Shown here: positions 9,528 to 19,524 of the stretch, piece after piece
How positions within the stretch are numbered: the stretch's first letter is position 1
Layout: each line of letters begins with the position of its first letter
Assembly (NCBI RefSeq): GCF_000252445.1
Contig: NC_017790.1
Span: 1,408,501 to 1,472,500 of the forward strand
Direction: 5' to 3'
DNA from: Deinococcus gobiensis I-0
GTDB taxonomy: Bacteria; Deinococcota; Deinococci; Deinococcales; Deinococcaceae
Length of the DNA stretch: 64,000 nt
Notes under the pieces: model-generated
Told to the model about the DNA's origin: nothing
What the model saw: the letters and a program-made list of their open reading frames with translations, nothing else
The model's database searches: none
Made by a program: the position numbers and the translations under genes

Positions 9528-10370
9528 ATGCGCCTCGCCGTCATTGCGGATATCCACGGCAATGCCGACGCCCTGCGCGCGGTGCTGGCCGACATCGGGC
9601 GCAGGGGCGCGGACCGGATCGTCGTCAACGGCGACGTGGTGAACCGGGGGCCGGACTCGGTCGAGGTCATGCGCCTGCTGCTGGAACGCCCCGACGTGAC
9701 CTTTACCCTGGGCAACCACGACGACCTGCTGCGGCTGTGGCAGTCGCGCAGCGCCGCGCTGCCGGCCGACTGGTTCACCGATCCCTTCTGGGGCGCGACC
9801 GCCTGGAGCGCCGAGCAGCTCGACCGCGCCGGTCTGCTGGACGTGCCGCAGGACTGGCCCATGACCCTGACGCTGCGCGAGGCGGGCCTGCCCGACGTGC
9901 TCGTCGCGCACGGCTCGCCCGACCACTACCGCGAGAGCCTGAGCGACCGCACCGCCCCCGAGCGCGTGGCCGAGCTGGCGGCCGGGTCGGGCGCGGGGGT
10001 GCTGGTGGCCTCGCACATCCACCGGCAGGCCGACGCCCGGTTCGGGCCGGTGCGGGTCCTGAACACCGGCTCGGTCGGCTCGCCCGCCGACGGCGACCCG
10101 CGCGCCGGGTACCTGCTGCTCACGGCCACGCCGCAGGGCTGGCAGGCCGAATTGCGCCGCGTGCCCTACGACCGCGCCGGGGTGCTGGGGCGCTTCGAGA
10201 GCAGCGGCCTGCTGCGCACCGGCCTGAGCGCCGAGATCTTCCGCGACGAGGTGCTCACGGCCCGCAGCCTCTACACGCCCTACTGGTCCTGGACCGAGTC
10301 GCGCGCCGCGCCCCGTGACGCCGCGAGCTGGGCCGAATTCGGCCGCCGTTTCGGGGCGCCCGGCACCTGA
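9528..10370 (+). CDS. Metallophosphoesterase family protein
   Basis: 280 residues of the calcineurin-like phosphoesterase fold. Motifs are ADIHGN (residues 7-12), GDVVNRGPDS, LGNHDD, VAHGSPD and ASHIHRQ, which supply the dinuclear metal ligands. It resembles YfcE-like and bis(5'-nucleosyl)-tetraphosphatase-like enzymes; substrate unknown. TACAAT at 9516-9521 lies 6 nt before the ATG, which fixes this start in place of an upstream in-frame codon. Confidence 0.88.
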   Translation: MRLAVIADIHGNADALRAVLADIGRRGADRIVVNGDVVNRGPDSVEVMRLLLERPDVTFTLGNHDDLLRLWQSRSAALPADWFTDPFWGATAWSAEQLDRAGLLDVPQDWPMTLTLREAGLPDVLVAHGSPDHYRESLSDRTAPERVAELAAGSGAGVLVASHIHRQADARFGPVRVLNTGSVGSPADGDPRAGYLLLTATPQGWQAELRRVPYDRAGVLGRFESSGLLRTGLSAEIFRDEVLTARSLYTPYWSWTESRAAPRDAASWAEFGRRFGAPGT

Positions 10371-10391
10371 GGCGGCAGAGGCGTGGCAGGG

Positions 10392-10420
10392 TTTACAGTT
10401 CAGAAAGAGCGTGCTACTAT
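10392..10420 (+). promoter_or_regulatory. Promoter of the tRNA-Cys/tRNA-Val transcript
   Basis: TTTACA at 10392-10397 and TACTAT at 10415-10420 with a 17-bp spacer, close to the sigma-70 consensus. It lies 66 nt before tRNA-Cys and is the clearest two-element promoter in this part of the window. Confidence 0.7.
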
Positions 10421-10483
10421 TCCTTCCGCTGGTGAGGAAAGACATCTCCAGCCCCCGCAAGGGACAGCACCAACCGCCCAATC

Positions 10484-10561
<78 letters not shown>

Positions 10562-10583
10562 TCTGTACCTCGCCCTCGTGGCA

Positions 10584-10661
<78 letters not shown>

Positions 10662-10667
10662 ACAGAG

Positions 10668-10692
10668 ATCCTCGCTTCGGCGGGGATTTTTC
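10668..10692 (+). terminator. Intrinsic terminator of the tRNA operon
   Basis: Stem ATCCTCGC/GCGGGGAT with a TTCG tetraloop, followed by TTTTTCGTTTT. It begins 6 nt after the tRNA-Val CCA. Confidence 0.85.
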
Positions 10693-10749
10693 GTTTTGGT
10701 GGTGTGAAGGGGTAGCCGCGCACGGCCCCGCCTTCACGCCCAGAGGGCT

Positions 10750-11913
10750 TCAGCGCCCCAGCGCCGCCGAGATGGTCTGGACAGCCGCCCCGAGAATCTC
10801 CCTGACACTGCGTTGCGGCTGGGTCTGGATGGCCCCGAGCGCCGCCTGCCACGGGTCCCAGACCGCGTCCATCTCCGGCCGGGCGGGGACGGGTGCCCCG
10901 GCGCGGATGGCCTGGCCGAACCCCCGCAGTTCCGGCGTGTCCGCGAGCTGCGCCCAGGCGGCGGGGCTGGACGGCAGGCGGCCCCCGGCCCGGTAGAGGG
11001 CCACCTGCGCCGCATCGGAACTGAGTTGCCCGGCCAGTGCCGCGCCTTCCTTGCGCTGGACACTCCGCGCCGAGACCATGACGGCCTGCCGCCCGACAAA
11101 GGGCTGCCAGCCCTGCGGCGCGTCCTCCGGCACGGGAAAGGGGACCGACCGGACCTCCAGCCCGGCCTGCTGGAGGACGGGCAGCTCCCAGGGGCCGGCA
11201 AGCACATCGCCGCCCGGCCCTCCACGAAGGCCTGGGCCGCCGCCGCGCCGTTCAGGTTGGCGATTCCGGAGGAGGGCCGGCCCCCACTGCCGCAGCCGTT
11301 CGGCGGCCTTCAGGGCACCGGGCTGGGCCAGGCCCCAGGTCGCCGGGGCCGCGCTCCGGGCCTGGGGGCCGAACACGTCCGCGCCGTAGGCCCGGAACAG
11401 CCCGGCCTGGGTGTAGGGGTCAGTCAGGTCCAGCACCAGCCCCTGCCGCCCCAGCTTGACCTGTCGGGCCAGTTCCAGGGTCAGCGCCTTCCAGGTGGTC
11501 GGGGGGGCCGATACGAGGCGGGGGTTGTACACGAGCGCCATGGCCTCGGCCATCAGGGGCAGTCCCAGGGTCCGGCCTCCCAGCGTGAAGGCCTGAATTC
11601 CCGCCCGGTCCTGTGGCCCAGCGGGGGTCAGCGGCGCGGCGAGTGTCCGGACCTGCAGGAGCCACTCGTCGGGAACGCCCACCACGACGTCCGGCCCCCC
11701 GGCCCCGGCCGCTGCCCACTGCGGCCCGAGCTGGTCCAGAGGAAGGGTCCTGATCTGGACGGGCTGTCCGGTCCGCCGCGTGTAGAGTGCCGCCTGCGCC
11801 CTGAGCCAGTTGGCGTCGGCGCGCTGGTAATGGGTCCAGACGGTCAGTGGGGCGGCGTGGGCCGTGCCGATCAGGGTCAGCGTCAGGAGGGCCAGGGAGG
11901 GCAGGCGGGGCAT
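10750..11913 (-). CDS. Orphan extracellular solute-binding protein with an internal frame disturbance
   Basis: About 387 residues of the CUT1-type (MalE-like) binding protein family. The N-terminal signal peptide LALLTLTLIGTAHA precedes mature APLTVWTHYQ, and PDVVVGVPDEWLLQV and GLPLMAEAMALVYNP are typical. No permease or ATPase gene is adjacent. Between about 11205 and 11267 the frame reads Gly/Arg-rich sequence, while the +1 frame there reads AAAAQAFVEGRAAM, the expected family segment. A 1-nt gain near 11267 and a 1-nt loss near 11205 would explain this. Start chosen at ATG 11913; ATG 11925 is also possible. Confidence 0.75.
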   Translation of the reverse strand: MPRLPSLALLTLTLIGTAHAAPLTVWTHYQRADANWLRAQAALYTRRTGQPVQIRTLPLDQLGPQWAAAGAGGPDVVVGVPDEWLLQVRTLAAPLTPAGPQDRAGIQAFTLGGRTLGLPLMAEAMALVYNPRLVSAPPTTWKALTLELARQVKLGRQGLVLDLTDPYTQAGLFRAYGADVFGPQARSAAPATWGLAQPGALKAAERLRQWGPALLRNRQPERRGGGPGLRGGPGGDVLAGPWELPVLQQAGLEVRSVPFPVPEDAPQGWQPFVGRQAVMVSARSVQRKEGAALAGQLSSDAAQVALYRAGGRLPSSPAAWAQLADTPELRGFGQAIRAGAPVPARPEMDAVWDPWQAALGAIQTQPQRSVREILGAAVQTISAALGR

Positions 11914-11985
11914 GAGCGCATCCATAGCACGGCGGCGCGCCGGAGCGGAGCGGGAATGACCAGCCGTCCGCCCGGTGACCGGGGC

Positions 11986-12044
11986 CACCCCAGGCATGAA
12001 GCCCCGGAGGGCCTGCTGGCTTCCGGGGCTTCATGCCTGGGGTG
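11986..12044. terminator. Perfect 23-bp inverted repeat downstream of the radical SAM gene
   Basis: Arms 11986-12008 and 12022-12044 are exact reverse complements around a 13-nt loop. It lies 20 nt after the radical SAM stop on the minus strand and upstream of the binding-protein gene. No T-tract follows. It resembles the 2486-2525 element in form and placement, but not in sequence. Confidence 0.5.
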
Positions 12045-12064
12045 AGCTTGGATCTATGCGGTCG

Positions 12065-13571
<1,507 letters not shown>

Positions 13572-13597
<26 letters not shown>

Positions 13598-13655
13598 AAG
13601 TCCTCCGGCCGCGCGCTTCTCCGGCCGGAACTTTCCCCGGCGCCCTGCGCGTCAC
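13572..13655 (-). CDS. Possible short leaderless ORF overlapping the radical SAM start
   Basis: GTG at 13655 lies 8 nt after TATACT. The frame runs 27 codons through the Shine-Dalgarno and the first codons of the radical SAM gene and ends in TAA at 13572-13574. It may be a regulatory leader ORF or chance. Nothing in the peptide is recognisable. Confidence 0.25.
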
Positions 13656-13663
13656 AGCCTCTC

Positions 13664-13669
13664 AGTATA
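13664..13669 (-). promoter_or_regulatory. -10 box upstream of the radical SAM gene
   Basis: TATACT on the minus strand, 67 nt before the TTG start. No clear -35. The rest of the 295-nt gap to the glycerate kinase gene holds no convincing gene. Confidence 0.5.
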
Positions 13670-13892
13670 CCGCCGCGCCGTGTGTGGACTGCGGCGCAGC
13701 TTACCCGCCCGGACGTGCAGAGGCGAAGCTCTTGGAAGTGTGATGGGCTGGACCCGGCTCCGGCGCGCACCTGCCGCCCCAGCGTGCCTGCCGTCTCGTC
13801 CATCCGTTGCGCCCGGCCCGGACCGGCCCAGGAGTTCGGGGAGGGGGTGGCCGGGGCACCGTGGGCCTGGGGGCTGTAGCGGGCGTGGGCGC

Positions 13893-15206
13893 TCAGGCCT
13901 CTGCGGGCAGCACCAGCACGGCGCGGAAGTCGTTGACGTTCGTGCGGGTCGGGCCGGTCATGAGCAGGTCGCCCAGCGCCGCGAAGTAGCTGTAGCTGTC
14001 GTGCGCGGCGAGGTCGGCGTGGGGGTCGCGCCCGGCGGCCCGTCCCCGCGCCAGGGTCGTGGGGGTCACGGTGGCCCCGGCAGCATCCTCGGTGCCGTCG
14101 ATGCCGTCGGTGTCGCCCGCCAGCGCCCAGATGCCCGGTGCACCGCCCAGCGCGGTCGCCAGCCCCAGCAGGAACTCGGTGTTGCGGCCTCCCCGGCCGT
14201 GTGCGCCGCCCGCACCGAGTGTCACGGTGGTTTCGCCCCCCGAGAGGAGCACGGCCGGGGCCGGCAGCGGGTGGCCATGCCGCTGGACCCCCAGCGCGAT
14301 CCCCGCCATGACCCGTCCGGCCTCGCGGCTCTCGCCCTCGATGGCGTCCCCCAGGATCAGGGGGGTCAGGCCCGCCGCCCGCGCCGCGTCGGCCGCCGCC
14401 TCCAGCGCCAGGATCGGCGCGGCGATCAGCCGCACCTCGTCGGGACCGGCGGGGCTGTCCGGAATGGGGAGGCGGGGCGGGGCACGGTCCAGCCGTTCCC
14501 GGACAGCGGGGGAAAGGGGCAGACCGTAGCGGGCGACCAGCTCACGGGCCTGGGCCGGTGAAGTGCGGCCAGGCACGGTCGGCCCGGAGGCGATGAGGGC
14601 CGGGTCGTCGCCGGGCACGTCGCTGACGAGCAGGGTCAGCATCCGTGCGGGCCGCGCCGCGCGCAGCAGTTCCCCGCCCTTGATGGCCGAGAGCTGGGCG
14701 CGCACCGCGTTGATCTCCCGGATGCTGGCCCCGCTGGCCAGCAGGGCCCGGATCACCGCCTGCTTGTCCTCCAGCCGCAGGCCGGCGGCCGGCAGGGCCG
14801 CGAGCGCCGACCCGCCCCCCGAAATCAGCGCGACCACGAGGTCGTCGGCACTCAGGCCGCGCACCGTTGCCAGCAGCCGCCGGGCCGCGGCCTCACTCCG
14901 CGCGTCGGGAACCGGGTGGGCCGCCTCCAGCACCTCGATACGTCCATCGGCCGCCCCCGGCAGCGCGTGGCCGTCGCGCGTCACGACCACGCCGCGCAGG
15001 TCCGCGCCCGGCCACGCGGCGTCCAGCGCCGCCGCCATCGCGGCTGACGCCTTGCCTGCCCCCACGACCACCACCCGACCGTCCGGCGGCGGGGGCAGGT
15101 GGGCGGCGAGCACCTGCCCCGGGTCGGCGCTGCGGCAGGCGGCCGCGAACAGCCCCCGCAGCGCTTCGCGGGCGAGGTCGTCGGTCCAGGGGACGGCGTG
15201 GGACAC
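13893..15206 (-). CDS. gckA: Glycerate 2-kinase (DUF4147/MOFRL family)
   Basis: 437 residues. The N-terminal DUF4147 domain shows VVGAGKASAAMAAAL, EAAHPVPD, LISGGGSAL and VSDVPGDDP. The C-terminal MOFRL domain shows LSGGETTV, GRGGRNTEFLL and AGDTDGIDGT. Family enzymes phosphorylate D-glycerate at C2. The start is GTG at 15206, 11 nt after the stop of the upstream response regulator, with GAGG 9 nt upstream, so it may be read through from that gene. Confidence 0.9.
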   Translation of the reverse strand: MSHAVPWTDDLAREALRGLFAAACRSADPGQVLAAHLPPPPDGRVVVVGAGKASAAMAAALDAAWPGADLRGVVVTRDGHALPGAADGRIEVLEAAHPVPDARSEAAARRLLATVRGLSADDLVVALISGGGSALAALPAAGLRLEDKQAVIRALLASGASIREINAVRAQLSAIKGGELLRAARPARMLTLLVSDVPGDDPALIASGPTVPGRTSPAQARELVARYGLPLSPAVRERLDRAPPRLPIPDSPAGPDEVRLIAAPILALEAAADAARAAGLTPLILGDAIEGESREAGRVMAGIALGVQRHGHPLPAPAVLLSGGETTVTLGAGGAHGRGGRNTEFLLGLATALGGAPGIWALAGDTDGIDGTEDAAGATVTPTTLARGRAAGRDPHADLAAHDSYSYFAALGDLLMTGPTRTNVNDFRAVLVLPAEA

Positions 15207-15217
15207 AGGGCCGGGCC

Positions 15218-15646
15218 TCAGCGCGCGGGCCAGTGGCGCAGGCGGTTGCGCTGCCAGTAGGTCACGAAGGCGTCGATCTGCTCCATGAAGGCCTGGAACG
15301 TCTCGGACTTGATGAGGTACGAGCTGGCGTGCAGCGTGTAGGCCTCCCGCACGTCCTCCGGATGGTCGGAGGTCGTGAGCATGACCACCGGGATGTGCGC
15401 GAGCGCTCCGTCGTCCTTGATGGCCCGCAGCAGCTCGAAACCGCTCATGCCCGGCATGTTGATGTCCAGCAGGACCACGTCGGGCAGATAGGCCGCCTCG
15501 GCGTGGCGGCGCAGGTACTCCAGGGCGTCGGGGCCACTCTGACAGGTGACGAGTTCCACATGCCCCTGATGCTCCTGAAAGACTTCCCGCGCCAGGAAAA
15601 TATCCTCGGGGTTGTCGTCCACCAGCAGCACCCGCAAAAGCTTCAT
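15218..15646 (-). CDS. Stand-alone response regulator, Rcp1-like (1 of 3)
   Basis: 142 residues consisting of one receiver domain. Acidic pair Asp10-Asp11, phospho-acceptor Asp61 (LLDINMPG), Thr91 and Lys113 are all present. The C-terminal extension ending in FVTYWQRNRL is typical of phytochrome-linked Rcp1/BphR-type regulators. There is no output domain and no kinase nearby. TAGAAT at 15656-15661 is 6 nt from GTG 15649 and 9 nt from ATG 15646, so the start could be either codon; AAGG 4 nt before the ATG favours the ATG. Confidence 0.9.
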   Translation of the reverse strand: MKLLRVLLVDDNPEDIFLAREVFQEHQGHVELVTCQSGPDALEYLRRHAEAAYLPDVVLLDINMPGMSGFELLRAIKDDGALAHIPVVMLTTSDHPEDVREAYTLHASSYLIKSETFQAFMEQIDAFVTYWQRNRLRHWPAR

Positions 15647-15708
15647 CACACCTTAATTCTACAGGGTCGCCCCGGCGCAGGCATGAGCAGATGCGGGTGG
15701 CGGGCCCG

Positions 15709-16140
15709 TCAGGACAGCGTGGCGGCGGGCGGGCGGGCGAACATGCAGCGGCTCCAGAAGTTGACCAGGGCGTCGATCTGCTTCTGGAATTCCCCGAAAC
15801 TCGGGGCCTTGGGCAGGTAGCCGCAGGCGCGCAGGGCGTAGGCCTCGGCGATCTGCTGCGGCGGGGCGGCGACCGACATCACGACGACCGGAATGTGGCG
15901 CAGCGCGGGCTGCTCCTTGAGCGAGCGCAGCCAGTCCAGGCCGCTGAGGCCGGGCAGGTTCACGTCGGCCAGGATGAGGTCGGGCAGGTCGCCCGCCGCC
16001 CCGGCCAGCCACGCCATCGCGCCGCGCGCGTCCGAGAAGGTGGTCAGGCGGACGGCCTCCGAGTGGACCGAGAACGCCTCCTGCGCCAGCAGGAGTTCGC
16101 CCGGACTGTCGTCAACCAAAAGAATATGCACGCCGCCCAT
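15709..16140 (-). CDS. Stand-alone response regulator, Rcp1-like (2 of 3)
   Basis: 143 residues, one receiver domain. Asp10-Asp11, Asp59 (LADVNLPG), Ser89 in place of Thr, and Lys111 are visible. It is the most divergent of the three, with a longer Ala/Pro-rich beta4-alpha4 region. It ends in the same KQIDALVNFW helix. TATGCT at 16148-16153 lies 7 nt before the ATG at 16140, which decides the start over an in-frame ATG 12 nt upstream. Confidence 0.9.
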   Translation of the reverse strand: MGGVHILLVDDSPGELLLAQEAFSVHSEAVRLTTFSDARGAMAWLAGAAGDLPDLILADVNLPGLSGLDWLRSLKEQPALRHIPVVVMSVAAPPQQIAEAYALRACGYLPKAPSFGEFQKQIDALVNFWSRCMFARPPAATLS

Positions 16141-16206
16141 CCTCCCCAGCATACGCGCCTACCACCCGCACGCGCCACATCCGGCCCACTGCACGCGGAC
16201 CGGGTC

Positions 16207-16632
16207 TCAGCCGGGCTGGTGGTTGCGGTGCAGCAGACGGTTTTGCTGCCAGTAGCTCACGAAGCTGTCGACCTGCCCCATGAAGTCGGGGAAGCTCTCG
16301 GACTTCACGAGGTACGAGTTGGCGTGCAGGGTATAGGCCTGTTCGACGTCGCCCGGATGCGCCGAGGTCGTGAGCATGACCACCGGAATGTGCAGCAGCA
16401 CGTCGTCGCGCTTGATCTTTTCGAGCAGCTCGAAGCCGGTCATGCCCGGCATGCTGATGTCGAGCAGGATCACGTCGGGCAGGCGGCCCTCGTGATGCTG
16501 GAGGTAGTTCAGCGCCTCCGCGCCGCGCTGGAAGGTCGTGAGCTGCACGTCCGGGTGGTCCTGAAACACCTCCTGGGCCAGGAGGAGGTCGGCGGGATTG
16601 TCGTCCACGAGGAGCACACGTAGGGCAGTCAT
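16207..16632 (-). CDS. Stand-alone response regulator, Rcp1-like (3 of 3)
   Basis: 141 residues, one receiver domain with Asp10-Asp11, Asp58 (LLDISMPG), Thr88 and Lys110. It closely resembles regulator 1 (shared VVMLTTS, AYTLHA, SYL-KSE and YWQ-NRL), suggesting recent duplication. TACACT at 16639-16644 is 6 nt before the ATG, so each of the three genes has its own leaderless promoter. Partner kinase not in the window. Confidence 0.9.
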   Translation of the reverse strand: MTALRVLLVDDNPADLLLAQEVFQDHPDVQLTTFQRGAEALNYLQHHEGRLPDVILLDISMPGMTGFELLEKIKRDDVLLHIPVVMLTTSAHPGDVEQAYTLHANSYLVKSESFPDFMGQVDSFVSYWQQNRLLHRNHQPG

Positions 16633-16736
16633 GCCCGCAGTGTAGTGGGTCGGGTCCGGGCGACCGGGCGCGGGCGGGCCGGGTCATCCAACCCGCGCCA
16701 CGTTGCGCGCGCCCGAGAGGCGGCACAATGGCGGGC

Positions 16737-18008
16737 ATGACAGCCTCTTCTCCCCGCCCACAGACGATGGCGGAAAAGATCCTCTCGCGCCGGGGCGACC
16801 GCGCCGTGTACGCGGGCGACCTCGCGGTGGTCGAGGTCGATCAGGTGATGGTCGTGGATTCCATCGCCCAGAGCTTCATCGAGCGCATGGAGCGCGACCT
16901 CGCCGCCGTGCCCAAGTTCCCCGAGCGCGTGAGCATCGTCGTGGACCACGTGGCCCCGGCCAGCACCGTCAGCGTGGCGCAGGCGCAGAAAGAAGCGCGC
17001 GAGTACGCCGCCCGGACCGGCGTGCGTCTCTTCGACGTGGGACGCGGCATCTGCCATCAGGTGCTGATGGAAGAGGGCTTGGCCCGCCCCGGCTGGATCG
17101 TGCTGGGCAGCGACAGCCACAGCACCACCTACGGCGCGGTGGCGGCCTTCGGGACCGGCATGGGCGCGACCGACATCGCCCTGGCGGCGGCGAGCGGCAA
17201 GACCTGGCTGCGCGTGCCCGAGAGCGTCAAGGTGACCTTCAGCGGCGAGCTGCGCCCCGGCGTGAGCGCCAAGGACGCCGCGCTGGAGATGATCCGCGTG
17301 CTGGGGGCCGACGGCGCCACCTACGAGAGCGTCGAGATCCACGCGGGCGAGCGCTTCTCGCGCGGCGAGCGCATGACGCTGGCGAACCTGTGTGTCGAGG
17401 CCGGGGCCAAGGCCGGGCTGGTCGTGCCGGGCGGCGAGATCCTCACCGACTACGGCTACGACGTCCCCGAGTGGGTGTACCCCGACGAAGGGGCGACCTA
17501 CCGGCAGACGGTCGAGATCGACCTCTCGGCTCTGAACCCCCGCATGAGCGCCCCGAACGAGGTGGACAACGTCCACGACGTGTCCGCGCTGCGCGGCCTG
17601 AAGGTGGATCAGGTGTTCATCGGGACCTGTACCAACGGGCGCATCGAGGACCTGCATGCGGCGGCCGAGGTGCTGCGCGGCCAGCGCGTGAACTCCGCCA
17701 CCCGGCTGCTGATCATTCCGGCGAGCAGCGAGGTCATGGAACGGGCGATGGAAGACGGCACGCTGCTCACCCTGCAACGCGCCGGGGCGGTCCTGGGCAC
17801 GCCGGGCTGCGGGCCGTGCATGGGCCGCCACCAGGGCGTGCTGGCTCCCGGCGAGGTCTGCGTGAGCACCAGCAACCGCAACTTCATCGGGCGCATGGGC
17901 GACAAGGACGCGCACATCTATCTCGCCAGCCCGGCGGTGGCGGCGGCGACGGCGGTCCTGGGCCACATCGCGCTGCCCGAGGACGTGCGCGCGGCGGTGG
18001 GCGCGTGA
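16737..18008 (+). CDS. lysT: Homoaconitase large subunit
   Basis: 423 residues of the aconitase superfamily, closest in recall to Thermus LysT (VVEVDQVMVVDSIA, GRGICHQVLMEEGLA, SDSHSTTYGA). The [4Fe-4S] ligands are Cys in FIGTCTNGR and in GTPGCGPCMGRHQG. It interconverts homocitrate, homoaconitate and homoisocitrate in the alpha-aminoadipate lysine pathway. An alternative reading is LeuC. CACAAT at 16724-16729 is 7 nt before the ATG at 16737. The TGA overlaps the GTG of the next small gene. Confidence 0.9.
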   Translation: MTASSPRPQTMAEKILSRRGDRAVYAGDLAVVEVDQVMVVDSIAQSFIERMERDLAAVPKFPERVSIVVDHVAPASTVSVAQAQKEAREYAARTGVRLFDVGRGICHQVLMEEGLARPGWIVLGSDSHSTTYGAVAAFGTGMGATDIALAAASGKTWLRVPESVKVTFSGELRPGVSAKDAALEMIRVLGADGATYESVEIHAGERFSRGERMTLANLCVEAGAKAGLVVPGGEILTDYGYDVPEWVYPDEGATYRQTVEIDLSALNPRMSAPNEVDNVHDVSALRGLKVDQVFIGTCTNGRIEDLHAAAEVLRGQRVNSATRLLIIPASSEVMERAMEDGTLLTLQRAGAVLGTPGCGPCMGRHQGVLAPGEVCVSTSNRNFIGRMGDKDAHIYLASPAVAAATAVLGHIALPEDVRAAVGA

Positions 18009-18355
18009 GCGTGGTGGAGGGCTATATCCAGGCGCGCAACCTCGCCGCCTGCCTGGACCTGCTCGCCGGGGTGGGGGAGACCGAGCTGGACGGCGGGGTG
18101 CTCGCCGCCTTCGAGACCGGCCTGAAGGGAACCAGCCCCGACCGCGACCGCTGGACGGTCCACGCGCTGGGCAGGCTGACCGCCGAGGCCGCGCGGGTGA
18201 ACATCGGCGCGGGCCTGATCGCCTTCCGGGTCGAGGCCCCGCACGGTTACACGCGCGCCGTGTCGGCCGTGCTGCGGGCCTGCGGCGAGTACTTTCTGGA
18301 AGCGCAGGCTGCCCCGGCCGAAGCCGGACCGCCCCAGCCGGGCACAGACGCCTGA
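18005..18355 (+). CDS. Conserved-looking hypothetical between lysT and lysU
   Basis: 116 residues, not recognised. GTG 18005 overlaps the lysT stop (GTGA), implying translational coupling. The body (VEGYIQARNLAACLDLLAG ... DRDRWTVHALGRLTAEAARVN ... GYTRAVSAVLRACGEYF) looks like a small alpha/beta protein with a Pro/Ala-rich tail and no signal peptide or membrane segment. Its place between the two homoaconitase subunits suggests a role in that enzyme or the pathway, but this is inference. Confidence 0.7.
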   Translation: MSVVEGYIQARNLAACLDLLAGVGETELDGGVLAAFETGLKGTSPDRDRWTVHALGRLTAEAARVNIGAGLIAFRVEAPHGYTRAVSAVLRACGEYFLEAQAAPAEAGPPQPGTDA

Positions 18356-18462
18356 GCCCGTTCCGCCGCGCGTCAGCTCCGGCTTCCCCGCACCGTCTCC
18401 GGCCCCTTTCTCCCGATCAGACGGAGTGAGCGGCCCCGTTCCTGCCCCACCGAGGACCACCC

Positions 18463-18978
18463 ATGCCCCGAATCTGGAAATTTGGCGACAGCGTAAACAC
18501 CGACGACATCCTGCCCGGCAAGTTCGCGCCCTTCATGGCCGGCGAGGACGTGTTCCAGACCTTCGCCTTCCACTACATCCGCCCCGAGTTCGCGGGCGAG
18601 GTGCAGCCGGGCGACGTCTTGATCGGCGGGCGCAACTGGGGCCTGGGATCCAGCCGCGAGTACGCCCCGCAGGCCCTCAAGAAGCTGCGGATCGGCGCGA
18701 TCGTCGCGCCCAGCTTCGCGCGCATCCACTACCGCAACCTGCTGAACCTGGGCATCCCGGCCTTCGAGTACGACCTGACCGGCCTGCTGGAGGACGGCGA
18801 CGAGGTGAACCTGGACGTGAACAGCGGCCGGCTCACCTACGCGGGCGGCCCCGGGCGTCAGGGCACCGTCCAGCTGCCGCCGCCGCCCGAATTCCTGCGC
18901 GAGGCGCTGGCCGAGGGCAGCATCCTGGCCTTCTTCAAGAAGCACGGCCGCTTTCCGGGTGAGCGGGCGCCCGAGTAG
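18463..18978 (+). CDS. lysU: Homoaconitase small subunit
   Basis: 171 residues, the swivelling small subunit that completes the active site of LysT. It starts with MPRIWKFGDSVNTDDILPGK and has the GRNWGLGSSREYAP loop and ARIHYRNLLNLGI. It matches Thermus LysU by recall. GAGGACC lies about 8 nt upstream of the ATG. The gap to the hypothetical gene is 107 nt, so the three genes may form one operon. Confidence 0.9.
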   Translation: MPRIWKFGDSVNTDDILPGKFAPFMAGEDVFQTFAFHYIRPEFAGEVQPGDVLIGGRNWGLGSSREYAPQALKKLRIGAIVAPSFARIHYRNLLNLGIPAFEYDLTGLLEDGDEVNLDVNSGRLTYAGGPGRQGTVQLPPPPEFLREALAEGSILAFFKKHGRFPGERAPE

Positions 18979-19003
18979 ACCGGGGTCGCGCGGCGGCCTG
19001 GCG

Positions 19004-19387
19004 CTACGCCCCGAGCAGCCCCAGCCGCCGCGCCAGGCCCGCCGCGAAGATCCATTCCTCGGGTTCGTCGGGGTGGATGTCCGGGCCGGTCACCCGCACC
19101 AGCACGCAGCCCCGGTCCAGGTAGAAGGCGCGGATCTTGTCCCAGGCCTCCTCCTCGCTGCCCGCCGTTTCGTCGATGTCTTCCAGGGTGCCCCACAGGT
19201 CGCCGTCCACCTCGGCGCTCTGTAGGGCCTCGGCGTGGGCGCTCAGGACGTACTCGTCCACCGCCTCCTTGCGGCTGTAGGTCTCGCCGGGCACGCGCAG
19301 GTCGAGGCGGTCGTCGCGGTCGTACAGGCCGGCGAGAAAGGCCTGCCAGTCGTCGGCGCTCAGGGTGATGGTCGTCGGGTCGGTCAC
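19004..19387 (-). CDS. Hypothetical acidic protein
   Basis: 127 residues, not recognised. It is rich in Asp/Glu with [37 protein letters not shown] and [21 protein letters not shown]; no signal or membrane helix. The start is GTG 19387: TACACT at 19394-19399 is 6 nt upstream, and the longer frame would add 30 Pro/Gly-rich residues. It converges with lysU, with 25 nt between the stops. Confidence 0.75.
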   Translation of the reverse strand: MTDPTTITLSADDWQAFLAGLYDRDDRLDLRVPGETYSRKEAVDEYVLSAHAEALQSAEVDGDLWGTLEDIDETAGSEEEAWDKIRAFYLDRGCVLVRVTGPDIHPDEPEEWIFAAGLARRLGLLGA

Positions 19388-19393
19388 GCGCGC

Positions 19394-19399
19394 AGTGTA
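19394..19399 (-). promoter_or_regulatory. -10 box of a leaderless hypothetical gene
   Basis: TACACT, 6-nt spacer, GTG at 19387. It decides the start. Confidence 0.55.
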
Positions 19400-19524
19400 C
19401 CCGGCCCGGCCCCCCGCGCCGGTGCCCGGCAAGCCCCTCCCGGGCGGCGCAGGCGGCCGACGCCAAGAGAACGCCAAGGGTCTTCCGGAACCCGCGCCCG
19501 CCGCGCCCCGTAGACTTGGGCGAC

